From contig NC_010681.1 of NCBI RefSeq assembly GCF_000020125.1, forward strand, positions 3,720,001 through 3,784,000: a DNA stretch of 64,000 nucleotides, written 5' to 3'. Under the pieces are notes generated by a model. The model was given only the letters and a program-made list of their open reading frames with translations, searched no databases and was not told the DNA's origin. The stretch's first letter is position 1. Each line of letters opens with the position of its first letter. The position numbers were made by a program, and so were the translations under genes. The stretch is from Paraburkholderia phytofirmans PsJN. Its GTDB lineage: Bacteria > Pseudomonadota > Gammaproteobacteria > Burkholderiales > Burkholderiaceae. Below, piece by piece: positions 56,762 through 64,000 of this stretch.

Positions 56762-57697
56762 ATGTGCCAACTTCTCGGAATGAACTGCGCCGCGCCAACG
56801 GATGTCACGTTCTCGTTCACCGGCTTTGCGGCGCGCGGCGGCGTCACCGATCACCACGCCGACGGCTGGGGCATCGCCTTCTTCGAAGACAAAGCCTGCC
56901 GCCTGTTCATCGACCATCAATCGTCAGCGACCTCGCCGATCGCCGAAATGGTCAAGCGCTACCCGATCAAATCGAAGAACACCATCGCGCATATCCGCAA
57001 GGCGACGCAAGGGCACATCCTGCTGGAAAACTGCCACCCGTTCATGCGCGAATTGTGGGGACGCCACTGGATTTTCGCGCACAACGGCGATCTCAAGGAT
57101 TATTCGCCCGTGCTATCGGGCGTGTATCAGCCGGTCGGTACGACTGACAGCGAACTCGCTTTCTGCGCGTTGCTCGAAGGCCTGCGCAAAGCGTTTCCCG
57201 GCGCGCAGCAGCCGCCGCTCGACGAACTGTTCGCCGCGCTCGAAACCCTCACGCGCGAAATCACGCAGTTCGGCGTGTTCAACTTCCTGATGTCGAATGG
57301 CCAGGCGCTGTTCGCGCATTGCTCCACACATCTGTATTACATCGTGCGGCGCTGGCCGTTTTCCACCGCGCATCTCGTCGACGCGGACGTTTCGATCGAC
57401 TTCGCCAAATACACCACGCCCGAAGACCGCGTCGCGGTGATCGCCACCAAGCCGCTGACCGACAACGAAGTGTGGACCGCCTTCGAACCGGGCGATCTGA
57501 TGATGTTCCAGCACGGCGAAGTGATCGGGCGCGTCAACGTGCCGGTGCCGGATTCGGTGCTGGAAAAGCTGCGCAATCCGGCTTTGGATGCGTCGGCCTC
57601 AGCAACCACGATCGCCGCTTCGGCCGAAACGCTAGCGCAGCCGGAGGCCGAACTCGACCTCGAAGCGGCCGACGACACCGCCGCGTTCGAATCCTGA
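56762..57697 (+). CDS. Class II glutamine amidotransferase (YafJ-like)
   Basis: 311 aa. The N-terminal nucleophile is Cys2 in MCQLLGMNCA. Substrate-site blocks are TDHHADGWGIAFFED, IAHIRKATQGHILLENCHPF and FAHNGDLKDY. This is the amidohydrolase half shared by YafJ and EgtC. No synthetase partner is fused, so a gamma-glutamyl or amide hydrolase role is likely; substrate unknown. The C-terminus has an Ala/Glu-rich tail of ~40 residues. A strong terminator lies 39 bp downstream. Confidence 0.87.
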   Translation: MCQLLGMNCAAPTDVTFSFTGFAARGGVTDHHADGWGIAFFEDKACRLFIDHQSSATSPIAEMVKRYPIKSKNTIAHIRKATQGHILLENCHPFMRELWGRHWIFAHNGDLKDYSPVLSGVYQPVGTTDSELAFCALLEGLRKAFPGAQQPPLDELFAALETLTREITQFGVFNFLMSNGQALFAHCSTHLYYIVRRWPFSTAHLVDADVSIDFAKYTTPEDRVAVIATKPLTDNEVWTAFEPGDLMMFQHGEVIGRVNVPVPDSVLEKLRNPALDASASATTIAASAETLAQPEAELDLEAADDTAAFES

Positions 57698-57736
57698 TCA
57701 CTTGACCATCCGCTCAAAAGAGAGCCGCCACAAACG

Positions 57737-57766
57737 AAAAAGCCGCTTCGAAAGAAGCGGCTTTTT
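57737..57766. terminator. Bidirectional terminator between the amidotransferase and gltL
   Basis: AAAAAGCCGCTTC, loop GAAA, GAAGCGGCTTTTT: a 13-bp perfect stem with A and T runs at the ends. It serves both converging transcripts. Confidence 0.9.
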
Positions 57767-57816
57767 TCTGCCCGCGCCGCGCCGCATGAACGACGCGAGG
57801 CGACGCCATAACAAAC

Positions 57817-58542
57817 TCAGTGCAGAATCTTCGCCAGAAAGTCCTTCGCGCGATCCGACTTCGGATTCGCGAAGAAGTCTTCCTTGCGGTCGTCTTCCAC
57901 GATCAAGCCCTTGTCCATGAAGATCACGCGGTGCGCGACCTTCTTCGCAAAGCCCATTTCGTGCGTCACGCACATCATGGTCATGCCTTCCTGCGCGAGT
58001 TCGACCATCACGTCGAGCACTTCGTTGATCATTTCCGGATCGAGCGCCGAAGTCGGCTCGTCGAACAGCATGGCGATCGGATCCATCGACAACGCGCGCG
58101 CAATCGCCACGCGCTGTTGCTGACCACCCGACAATTGGCCCGGAAACTTGTCCGCGTGCGCACGCAGGCCGACGCGATCGAGCAGTTTCAACCCCTTCGC
58201 CGTAGCTTCGTCGTTCGAGCGGCCGAGCACCTTCACCTGCGCGAGCGTGAGGTTCTGGACGATCGACAGATGCGGGAACAGCTCGAAGTGCTGGAACACC
58301 ATGCCAACCTTGGCCCGCAGTTTCGACAGATTGGTTTTCTTGTCGGTGAGCGACTGCCCGTTGATGACGATCTCGCCCTTCTGGAACGGCTCGAGGCCGT
58401 TGACGGTTTTGATCAGCGTGGACTTGCCCGAGCCCGACGGCCCGCACACCACCACCACTTCACCCTTTTTGACTTCCGTCGTGCAGTCGGTCAGCACTTG
58501 AAACTGGCCGTACCACTTCGAAACATTCTTGATAGAGATCAT
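57817..58542 (-). CDS. gltL: Glutamate/aspartate ABC importer, ATP-binding subunit
   Basis: 241 aa. Walker A is [17 protein letters not shown], the signature [15 protein letters not shown], and Walker [15 protein letters not shown] with the H-loop in [10 protein letters not shown]. Polar amino acid uptake family. The ATG at 58542 ([12 protein letters not shown]) overlaps gltK by 4 bp; the frame to 58608 is not needed. It ends the gltIJKL operon. Confidence 0.93.
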   Translation of the reverse strand: MISIKNVSKWYGQFQVLTDCTTEVKKGEVVVVCGPSGSGKSTLIKTVNGLEPFQKGEIVINGQSLTDKKTNLSKLRAKVGMVFQHFELFPHLSIVQNLTLAQVKVLGRSNDEATAKGLKLLDRVGLRAHADKFPGQLSGGQQQRVAIARALSMDPIAMLFDEPTSALDPEMINEVLDVMVELAQEGMTMMCVTHEMGFAKKVAHRVIFMDKGLIVEDDRKEDFFANPKSDRAKDFLAKILH

Positions 58543-59216
58543 CTTGCGACCTTTTTCTGAAGACCTTTGACGAGGCTCGACGCGACCACACAGATCACGA
58601 AATAACACGCGCCCGCGAACAGTACCATCTCGACATTCGTACCGTCACGGTCGCCAATATTCGTGGCGGTGCGGAAGAAGTCGGCGAGGCTGATCACGTA
58701 GACGAGCGACGTATCCTGAAACAGCACGATGCCTTGCGTGAGCAGCAGCGGGACCATGGCGCGGAACGCCTGCGGCAGCACGATCAGACGCATGGACTGC
58801 GCGTACGTCATGCCGAGCGCGAACGAAGCGTTGACCTGCCCGCGCGCCACCGACTGAATGCCGGCGCGGATGATCTCCGAATAGTAAGCCGCCTCGAACA
58901 GCGAGAACGCGACCATGGCCGACGCGAGGCGAATGTCGATATCCGGCGACAAACCGAGCACGTTTTGCAGCACCTGCGGCACGATCAGGAAGAACCACAG
59001 CAGCACCATCACCAGCGGGATGGAACGGAAGATCGTCACGTAACCCTTCGCGAACCACTCGAAGGGTTTGAACGACGACAGCCGCATCATGGCGAGAATG
59101 GTGCCCCAGACGATGCCGAACACGATCGCGATCAGCGTGATCTTGAACGTGACAATGGCGCCGGTCCACAGCGTAGGCAATGCGCCCGGAATACCGCTCC
59201 AGTCGAAATGGTGCAT
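58539..59216 (-). CDS. gltK: Glutamate/aspartate ABC importer, permease subunit GltK
   Basis: 225 aa, five membrane helices. The amino-acid permease EAA loop appears in [41 protein letters not shown]. Forms the inner-membrane channel with GltJ. Overlap with gltJ is a single base (TAATG), and with gltL 4 bp (ATGA), so the four genes are tightly coupled. Confidence 0.93.
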   Translation of the reverse strand: MHHFDWSGIPGALPTLWTGAIVTFKITLIAIVFGIVWGTILAMMRLSSFKPFEWFAKGYVTIFRSIPLVMVLLWFFLIVPQVLQNVLGLSPDIDIRLASAMVAFSLFEAAYYSEIIRAGIQSVARGQVNASFALGMTYAQSMRLIVLPQAFRAMVPLLLTQGIVLFQDTSLVYVISLADFFRTATNIGDRDGTNVEMVLFAGACYFVICVVASSLVKGLQKKVAR

Positions 59217-59962
59217 TACTTGCCTCCGATATAGCCGGGCAACCGGGTCTTGGCTTCGACCCAGCGCATGAGTTGCATCACGACCAGATTGATCAGCATG
59301 TACGCGATCGTGACCGCGATGAACGACTCATACGTCTGCGACGTGTAGTCGACCAGTTGGCGCGCCTGAGCGGACAGATCGAGCAGGCCGATCGTGGACG
59401 CCACCGCCGAGTTCTTGAAGATATTCAGAAACTCGGAAGTCAGCGGCGGCACGATGATCCGGTAGGCGACCGGCAGCAGCACATAGCGGTACGTCTGCCA
59501 TTGCGTGAAGCCCATGGCCAGGCCCGCGGCGCGCTGACCTTTCGGCAGCGCGTTGATACCCGAGCGCACCTGCTCGCATACGCGCGCAGCCGTGAAAAGC
59601 CCGAGACAGATGATCGACGACGAGAAAAACTGCGCGCCGGGCGGCAGTTGCTTGAACCAGTTGCCCATCGAAGCGGGCAGCAACTCCGGTATCACCAGAT
59701 ACCAGATGAAGAACTGCACGATCAGCGGGATATTACGGAAAATCGCCACATACAGCGTGCCGATGCCCGACGCCCATTTATTCGGCACCGTGCGCAGCAC
59801 ACCGAACAACGAACCGACGATCAGCGCGATCACCCACGCCGACAGCGACACGGTAATCGTCACCCAGAAGCCCGACAGCAGCCAGCCCAGATAGGTGGTC
59901 GGCTCGCCGGTGGAGACGGGACTCAGCAGAATGCCCCAGTTCCAGTGATATGACATGACCAA
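59216..59962 (-). CDS. gltJ: Glutamate/aspartate ABC importer, permease subunit GltJ
   Basis: 248 aa, about five membrane helices. The EAA loop is in [50 protein letters not shown], and the N-terminus [25 protein letters not shown] matches E. coli GltJ (MSIDWNWGIFLQ). It lies 76 bp downstream of the binding protein gene, leaving room for a processing site. Confidence 0.93.
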   Translation of the reverse strand: MVMSYHWNWGILLSPVSTGEPTTYLGWLLSGFWVTITVSLSAWVIALIVGSLFGVLRTVPNKWASGIGTLYVAIFRNIPLIVQFFIWYLVIPELLPASMGNWFKQLPPGAQFFSSSIICLGLFTAARVCEQVRSGINALPKGQRAAGLAMGFTQWQTYRYVLLPVAYRIIVPPLTSEFLNIFKNSAVASTIGLLDLSAQARQLVDYTSQTYESFIAVTIAYMLINLVVMQLMRWVEAKTRLPGYIGGK

Positions 59963-60038
59963 GACTCCAGCAAAAAGAAACGGAAGAAGCGCGTGGCCCC
60001 TTCCGTCTCGTTCAGCGTTTCAAAAAAACAGCTAAGGT

Positions 60039-60932
60039 TTAATCGATTGCCTTGTCATTCGGGCTCTTGTAGAGAGCCTTGATATCGTCGCTTTCCGGGA
60101 AGTTCAGATTCAGGCCCTTCGGCGGAATCGGCGATTCGAACCACTTCTTGTAGATCGCGTCGGCTTCGCCCGAGGTTTCGACCTTGGCGATCGCGTCGTC
60201 CACCACCTTCTTGAATTCCGGATCGTTCTTGCGAATCATGCAGCCGTACGCTTCATGCGATTGCGGCGCGCCGACGATCACAAAATCGCCCGGATTGTTC
60301 GACTTGGCGCGCTCGCCCGCGAGCAGCGCGTCGTCCATCATGAAGGCAGCGGCGCGGCCGGTGGAGAGCGTCAGGAACGACTCGCCGTGGTCCTTCGCGC
60401 TGATGATGTTCATGCCCATGCTCTTGTCCTGGTTCATCTTGCGAAGCAGGCGCTCGGACGTGGTGCCGGCGGTCGTGACGACCGTCTTGCCCTTCAGGTC
60501 CGCCCAGTCCTTGATGCCGGAGTCTTTCTTGGTCATCAGACGCGTGCCGATCACGAAGATTGTGTTCGAGAAGGCAGCCTGTTGCTGACGCTCAGCATTG
60601 TTCGTGGTCGAACCGCATTCCATGTCGACGGTGCCGTTCTGCACCAGCGGAATACGGTTTTGCGACGTGACCGGCGTGAGCTTCACCTTCAGGTTCGGCA
60701 TGTTCAGCTTCTGCTTCACCGCCTCAACGACCTTCAGAGCGAATTCCTGCGAGTAGCCGATGACGTTCTGCTTGTCGTCGTAATACGAAAACGGAATCGA
60801 CGATTCGCGATGACCCAGCGAAATGACACCCGTGTCCTTGATCTTTTTCAGCGTACCAGCGTCTTGCGCATGCGCGCCAACCGTAAACAGTCCGAGAGTC
60901 GCGAGCAGCAGCGCAGCTTTTTTAACCTTCAT
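60039..60932 (-). CDS. gltI: Glutamate/aspartate periplasmic binding protein
   Basis: 297 aa. Signal peptide MKVKKAALLLATLGLFTVGAHA, cut before QDAGTLKK. The mature SBP-3 protein has GVISLGHRESSIPFSYYDDKQNVIGYSQEFA, MECGSTTNNAERQQQAAFS and KTVVTTAGTTSERLLRKMN, which is the GltI pattern for L-glutamate and L-aspartate. The ATG at 60932 starts at the signal peptide; the longer frame to 61004 adds non-signal residues. First gene of the operon. Confidence 0.93.
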   Translation of the reverse strand: MKVKKAALLLATLGLFTVGAHAQDAGTLKKIKDTGVISLGHRESSIPFSYYDDKQNVIGYSQEFALKVVEAVKQKLNMPNLKVKLTPVTSQNRIPLVQNGTVDMECGSTTNNAERQQQAAFSNTIFVIGTRLMTKKDSGIKDWADLKGKTVVTTAGTTSERLLRKMNQDKSMGMNIISAKDHGESFLTLSTGRAAAFMMDDALLAGERAKSNNPGDFVIVGAPQSHEAYGCMIRKNDPEFKKVVDDAIAKVETSGEADAIYKKWFESPIPPKGLNLNFPESDDIKALYKSPNDKAID

Positions 60933-61075
60933 GTGTGATCTCCTTGGCAAGAACCGGCGCCAGTTTAGCAAAGTAATTATTCTGAAAGTATGGCTATAAA
61001 CCATGTTGTTGCGTGTGCGCCGCTACGGGTTGGCGGCGCTTCCGGCCGGTCGGTCAACCTTTCCGCATATGCAAA

Positions 61076-61106
61076 GGCGGGCGGCATCGATACGATGCCG
61101 CCCGCC
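61076..61106. terminator. 13-bp perfect inverted repeat, probable gdhA terminator
   Basis: GGCGGGCGGCATC and GATGCCGCCCGCC flank GATAC. On the minus strand only a short TTT follows, so termination may be weak. It is about 110 bp past the gdhA stop and 140 bp before gltI. Confidence 0.5.
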
Positions 61107-61217
61107 GGGTCGAACACGCCGTCTTGTGGACCGCGTTGAAGCAAGGATTGGCGGCGGCCCCGCGGAGTAGCGGAACCGCCGTTTGAAGCGGAAAAGAAGC
61201 CGATAGAAGCGGAAAGA

Positions 61218-62531
61218 TCAGGGATACAGGCCGCGCAGTTCGCGCGCTTCCAGAATCCGCTTACACGCGACGATAAACGCCGCCGTCCGCACGGACACCT
61301 TCTGCTCGCTCGACACTTGCCACACCGCGGCAAACGCTTCACGCATCACACGCTCGAGGCGCTGGTTGATCTCGTCTTCCGTCCAGAAGAAGCTCGAGAA
61401 GTCCTGCACCCATTCGAAGTACGACACGGTCACGCCGCCGGCATTGGCCACCACGTCCGGAATCACGAGGATGCCGCGATCGTGCAGGATGTCGTCCGCA
61501 GCCGTGGTGGTCGGGCCGTTCGCGCCTTCCACGACGATCTTCGTCTTGATCTTGCTGGCGTTCTTTTCGGTGATCTGGTTTTCCAGCGCCGCCGGGATCA
61601 GGATGTCCGATTCGACGGTCCAGAATTCCTCGTTCGTCACCGAGTCGGCTTCGGGGAAACCACCCACGCCGCCCGTTTTGGCCACATGTTCGAGCAGTGC
61701 GACGGCGTCGATACCGGTCGACTTGTACAGCGAGCCGGTGTGATCCTGCACGGCGACCAGCTTCGAACCGGCTTCCTGGAACAGACGCGCCGCGATGCCG
61801 CCCACGTTACCGAAACCTTGAACCGCAATGCGCGCGCCCTCGATGTCGACGCCGATACGGCGTGCGGCTTCCGAAGCCGTCACGAACACGCCACGGCCCG
61901 TCGCCTCGCGGCGGCCGAGCGAGCCGCCCAGCGTAATCGGCTTGCCCGTCACGACGCCGGTGGCCGTTTGGCCCTGGTTCATGGAGTACGTGTCCATCAT
62001 CCACGCCATGATCTGCTCGTTCGTGTTCACGTCCGGCGCGGGAATGTCGGTATTCGGTCCGATGATGATGCCGATTTCGCTCGTGTAGCGGCGCGTCACG
62101 CGCTCCAGCTCACCACGCGACAAGGTGCGCGGATCGACACGGATGCCGCCCTTCGCGCCGCCGTATGGCACGTTCACGGCAGCGTTCTTCACCGACATCC
62201 ACGCCGACAGAGCCATCACTTCCGACAACGTCACGTCCTGGTGGTAACGCACACCGCCCTTGCCCGGACCGCGCGACACGTTGTGCTGCACGCGATAGCC
62301 TTCGAAGTGAGCGACCGTGCCGTTATCGAGTTCGATAGGCACGTCGACGATCAGAATGCGCTTCGGGCGCTTCAGGGTTTCGAGCCAGCGGGACAGGGAG
62401 CCGAGGTACGGCGCAACGCGATCGACCTGACGCAGGTAGTTGCCCCACGGGCCGAGATCGTCTTTATTCAGGTAGGAAGGAACCGACTGCAACGTTGATG
62501 CGGATTGGACTGCTTGTTGCTGGGATGACAT
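61218..62531 (-). CDS. gdhA: Glutamate dehydrogenase
   Basis: 437 aa. Family blocks are [21 protein letters not shown] (catalytic Lys), [20 protein letters not shown], the dinucleotide fold [30 protein letters not shown] and the [13 protein letters not shown] block. Interconverts glutamate and 2-oxoglutarate plus ammonia. The sequence resembles the NAD-using catabolic enzymes of Burkholderiaceae rather than E. coli GdhA, but cofactor choice is not certain. Between gltI and a LysR gene. Confidence 0.92.
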   Translation of the reverse strand: MSSQQQAVQSASTLQSVPSYLNKDDLGPWGNYLRQVDRVAPYLGSLSRWLETLKRPKRILIVDVPIELDNGTVAHFEGYRVQHNVSRGPGKGGVRYHQDVTLSEVMALSAWMSVKNAAVNVPYGGAKGGIRVDPRTLSRGELERVTRRYTSEIGIIIGPNTDIPAPDVNTNEQIMAWMMDTYSMNQGQTATGVVTGKPITLGGSLGRREATGRGVFVTASEAARRIGVDIEGARIAVQGFGNVGGIAARLFQEAGSKLVAVQDHTGSLYKSTGIDAVALLEHVAKTGGVGGFPEADSVTNEEFWTVESDILIPAALENQITEKNASKIKTKIVVEGANGPTTTAADDILHDRGILVIPDVVANAGGVTVSYFEWVQDFSSFFWTEDEINQRLERVMREAFAAVWQVSSEQKVSVRTAAFIVACKRILEARELRGLYP

Positions 62532-62670
62532 GAACGCTCCGGCGTTGAACGAATGACAGCATTGTCGAAAAACGCCGTTTTGAAATCCAATGCCGTTTCC
62601 TTATCCGATTATGTTTTTTTTGCATAACGATTAAGAAGCCGCAAATTGGTGTCGTCGGGAGCCAGGATTT

Positions 62671-63627
62671 TCAGGCCGTGCCTTGCGCCAGTTCCTCCGA
62701 CACCACTTCCCACAATTGACGCGCGAGGATTTGCCGCGCGTCGTCGCTCTTCGCCGCGAGCTTGTCGCGATAGAGACGAATCTCCATGGTCAGCGTGAGC
62801 TGGCCTTCCGGCGTACCGCGCGTGGCGCGGTCGAGGCGGATCAGCTTGCCATCGGCGACCGCGTCTTCCACCGCACTGTGCGGCAGGAAGGCGATGCCGT
62901 GCCCGGCCAGCGCCATCGCCTTAAGTCCCTCGGCCATGTCGGTTTCGTAGAGGCGGTCGAGGTACAGGCGCTCCGGTGCGTTGGCGAGGATCACTTCGGT
63001 CATGCGGCCCAGGTACGCGTTCGGCGTGTACGACAGGTAAGGCGTGGGCGCCTCGGCCGTGCCCGGCAACGTGTGACGCGGCCGGCCGGCGCGGCCCGGC
63101 GCCGAGAACGGACTGATCGGTTCGTTGCCGAGCGTCAGCATGTCGTAGCGGCCCAGATCGAGCGCGACCGGATGGCTGGGATGGTGATAGCCCATCATCA
63201 GATCACAGCCGCCTTCCACGAGCGATAACGCCGCGTCGTGCACGTTCAGGGCTCGCAGACGCGTGTGGATCGGACCCAGATGGGCTTCGATCCGCTGCAG
63301 CCAGCGCGGGAAATAGGTCAGCGACAGCGTATGCGGCACGGCGAACTCGATGGTCGCCTGCGGCGTCGCCGTGTGACCGCGCAGCAGCGCGCGCGCTTCG
63401 TGGAACTGTGAGAGCATCGCGAGCGCCTGCTCGTTGAACACCTGGCCGGCCGCCGTGAGCCGCGTCGGATAGACCGAGCGGTCGATCAGCTCCGTGCCAA
63501 GCCATGCTTCGAGCGCCTGGATCCGCCGGGAGAACGCCGGCTGCGTGACGTGGCGCAATTCAGCCGAGCGGCTGAAACTACGCGTTTCCGCGAGCGAAAC
63601 GAAGTCTTCGAGCCATTTCAGTTCCAT
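62671..63627 (-). CDS. LysR-family regulator, HypT (YjiE/QseD)-like
   Basis: 318 aa. HTH: WLEDFVSLAETRSFSRSAELRHVTQPAFSRRIQALEAWLGTELIDRS. The effector part, IEFAVPHTLSLTYFPRWLQRIEAHLG and YLSYTPNAYLGRMTEVIL, resembles E. coli HypT, the hypochlorite-responsive regulator. Cys and Met residues needed for that response cannot be judged by eye. Same strand as gdhA, 139 bp upstream of its start. Whether it controls gdhA is unknown. Confidence 0.85.
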   Translation of the reverse strand: MELKWLEDFVSLAETRSFSRSAELRHVTQPAFSRRIQALEAWLGTELIDRSVYPTRLTAAGQVFNEQALAMLSQFHEARALLRGHTATPQATIEFAVPHTLSLTYFPRWLQRIEAHLGPIHTRLRALNVHDAALSLVEGGCDLMMGYHHPSHPVALDLGRYDMLTLGNEPISPFSAPGRAGRPRHTLPGTAEAPTPYLSYTPNAYLGRMTEVILANAPERLYLDRLYETDMAEGLKAMALAGHGIAFLPHSAVEDAVADGKLIRLDRATRGTPEGQLTLTMEIRLYRDKLAAKSDDARQILARQLWEVVSEELAQGTA

Positions 63628-63719
63628 GCGGGGCCTGCTGCCGACGGGAGAGAGGAAGTCAGCATTCTAGTGGGTGTCGTGAAGCGGGCTGTCGCCGCAG
63701 TGCGCCAGAACGCCGCAAT

Positions 63720-63941
63720 CTCGGCCTTCTCTCGGCCTTCGACATCGACCTGTGCGACGACGAGAGCTTCATCCGGCGCGTAGTCGAAGCAGGCCGCAAC
63801 GTGATCGCAGTGGACGATCCGCAGGCCAGCTGCCTGCATCTGGTGCATCCCGCGTCCACCTCGCGCTGTTTTTCGCGCTACTCGATGCCGTCGTTCACGC
63901 TGCCTACCCTGTTTCCCGGCTATGACGGTTACCCGGGCTAG
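63720..63941 (+). pseudogene. C-terminal remnant of a glycosyltransferase-like protein
   Basis: From about 63720 to a TAG at 63939-63941 the frame reads LGLLSAFDIDLCDDESFIRR, then VDDPQASCLHLVHPASTSRC, and ends LPTLFPGYDGYPG. The pattern looks like the end of a cell-surface sugar enzyme. No start codon, RBS or conserved N-terminal domain precedes it, and the upstream reading frame (63660-63719) has lost similarity. It seems a degraded fragment. The other 60 bp to the right edge show nothing. Confidence 0.4.
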
Positions 63942-64000
63942 CCGCTGCACGGGCGTTATGCCGTCGCCGCGTGACGCCGCGTCGAAATCAGGCCGGTCAG

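Noticed and set aside
62580..62650. T-rich stretch with TTATG...CATAA behind the LysR gene as a terminator
   Set aside because: The stem is only 5 bp and the loop is the T run itself, so it is not a convincing intrinsic terminator.

Overview
The window comes from a high-GC beta-proteobacterium, most probably a Paraburkholderia or Burkholderia. This rests on recognisable local gene orders (miaB-phoH-ybeY-corC-lnt, dusB-fis-purH, ruvC/ruvA/ruvB, rplM-rpsI, tyrS-dtd), on protein sequences that read as Burkholderiaceae, and on dense short intergenic regions. It is ordinary chromosome. I see no prophage, integron, insertion sequence, CRISPR array, tRNA or rRNA.

Layout. 1-7.2 kb: the tail of a DHA2 efflux pump, a GntR regulator divergent from dgoD (D-galactonate dehydratase), two small proteins, a copC-copD pair, and a di-haem plus tri-haem cytochrome c pair. 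7.2-14.8 kb: trhA (hemolysin III family) behind a highly structured leader, a RhlE-type helicase, a flavin-type oxidoreductase, an acyl-ACP-desaturase-like di-iron protein, an MHS transporter and gamma-glutamyltransferase. 14.9-21.9 kb: the glycerol-3-phosphate regulon (glpR, then glpD-glpK-glpF), interrupted by a small conserved protein, a TetR regulator and a lipoprotein. 22-27.7 kb: a HAD phosphatase, ribB under an FMN riboswitch, an XRE-cupin regulator, and a VOC/MFS pair divergent from a LysR regulator.

27.9-34.6 kb is the miaB-phoH-ybeY-(chaC)-corC-lnt cluster (tRNA modification, rRNA maturation, envelope lipoproteins), with a ChaC-type enzyme inserted. 34.7-42.6 kb: an M48 protease, a GST, aminopeptidase P, a UbiH-like hydroxylase, and dusB-fis-purH. 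42.7-47.4 kb: the Holliday-junction genes ruvC, ruvA and ruvB, with a LysE exporter and a striking heptanucleotide repeat between ruvC and ruvA. 47.5-57.7 kb is mostly housekeeping: dtd, tyrS, anmK, erpA, rplM-rpsI, RNase P RNA and pyrC. 57.8-64 kb is a glutamate module: the gltIJKL importer, glutamate dehydrogenase, and a HypT-like LysR regulator.

The most interesting unexplained signals are non-coding. (1) Upstream of rplM is a compact predicted sRNA of about 60 nt with its own promoter, a first hairpin whose loop is a perfect anti-Shine-Dalgarno sequence, and a terminator hairpin. (2) The trhA leader contains two mutually exclusive helices that end just before the ribosome binding site. 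(3) Behind ruvC is a pure 7-bp tandem array (6 copies of one unit, then 10 of another). (4) Three copies of a ~72-bp repeat run across the 3' end of a HAD phosphatase gene. Protein oddities include a Firmicute-like GlpF with altered NPA boxes, a ~65-residue insertion in the UbiH-like protein, and a repeat-built tail on the ChaC-type protein. All assignments were made by reading the sequence, with no database search.
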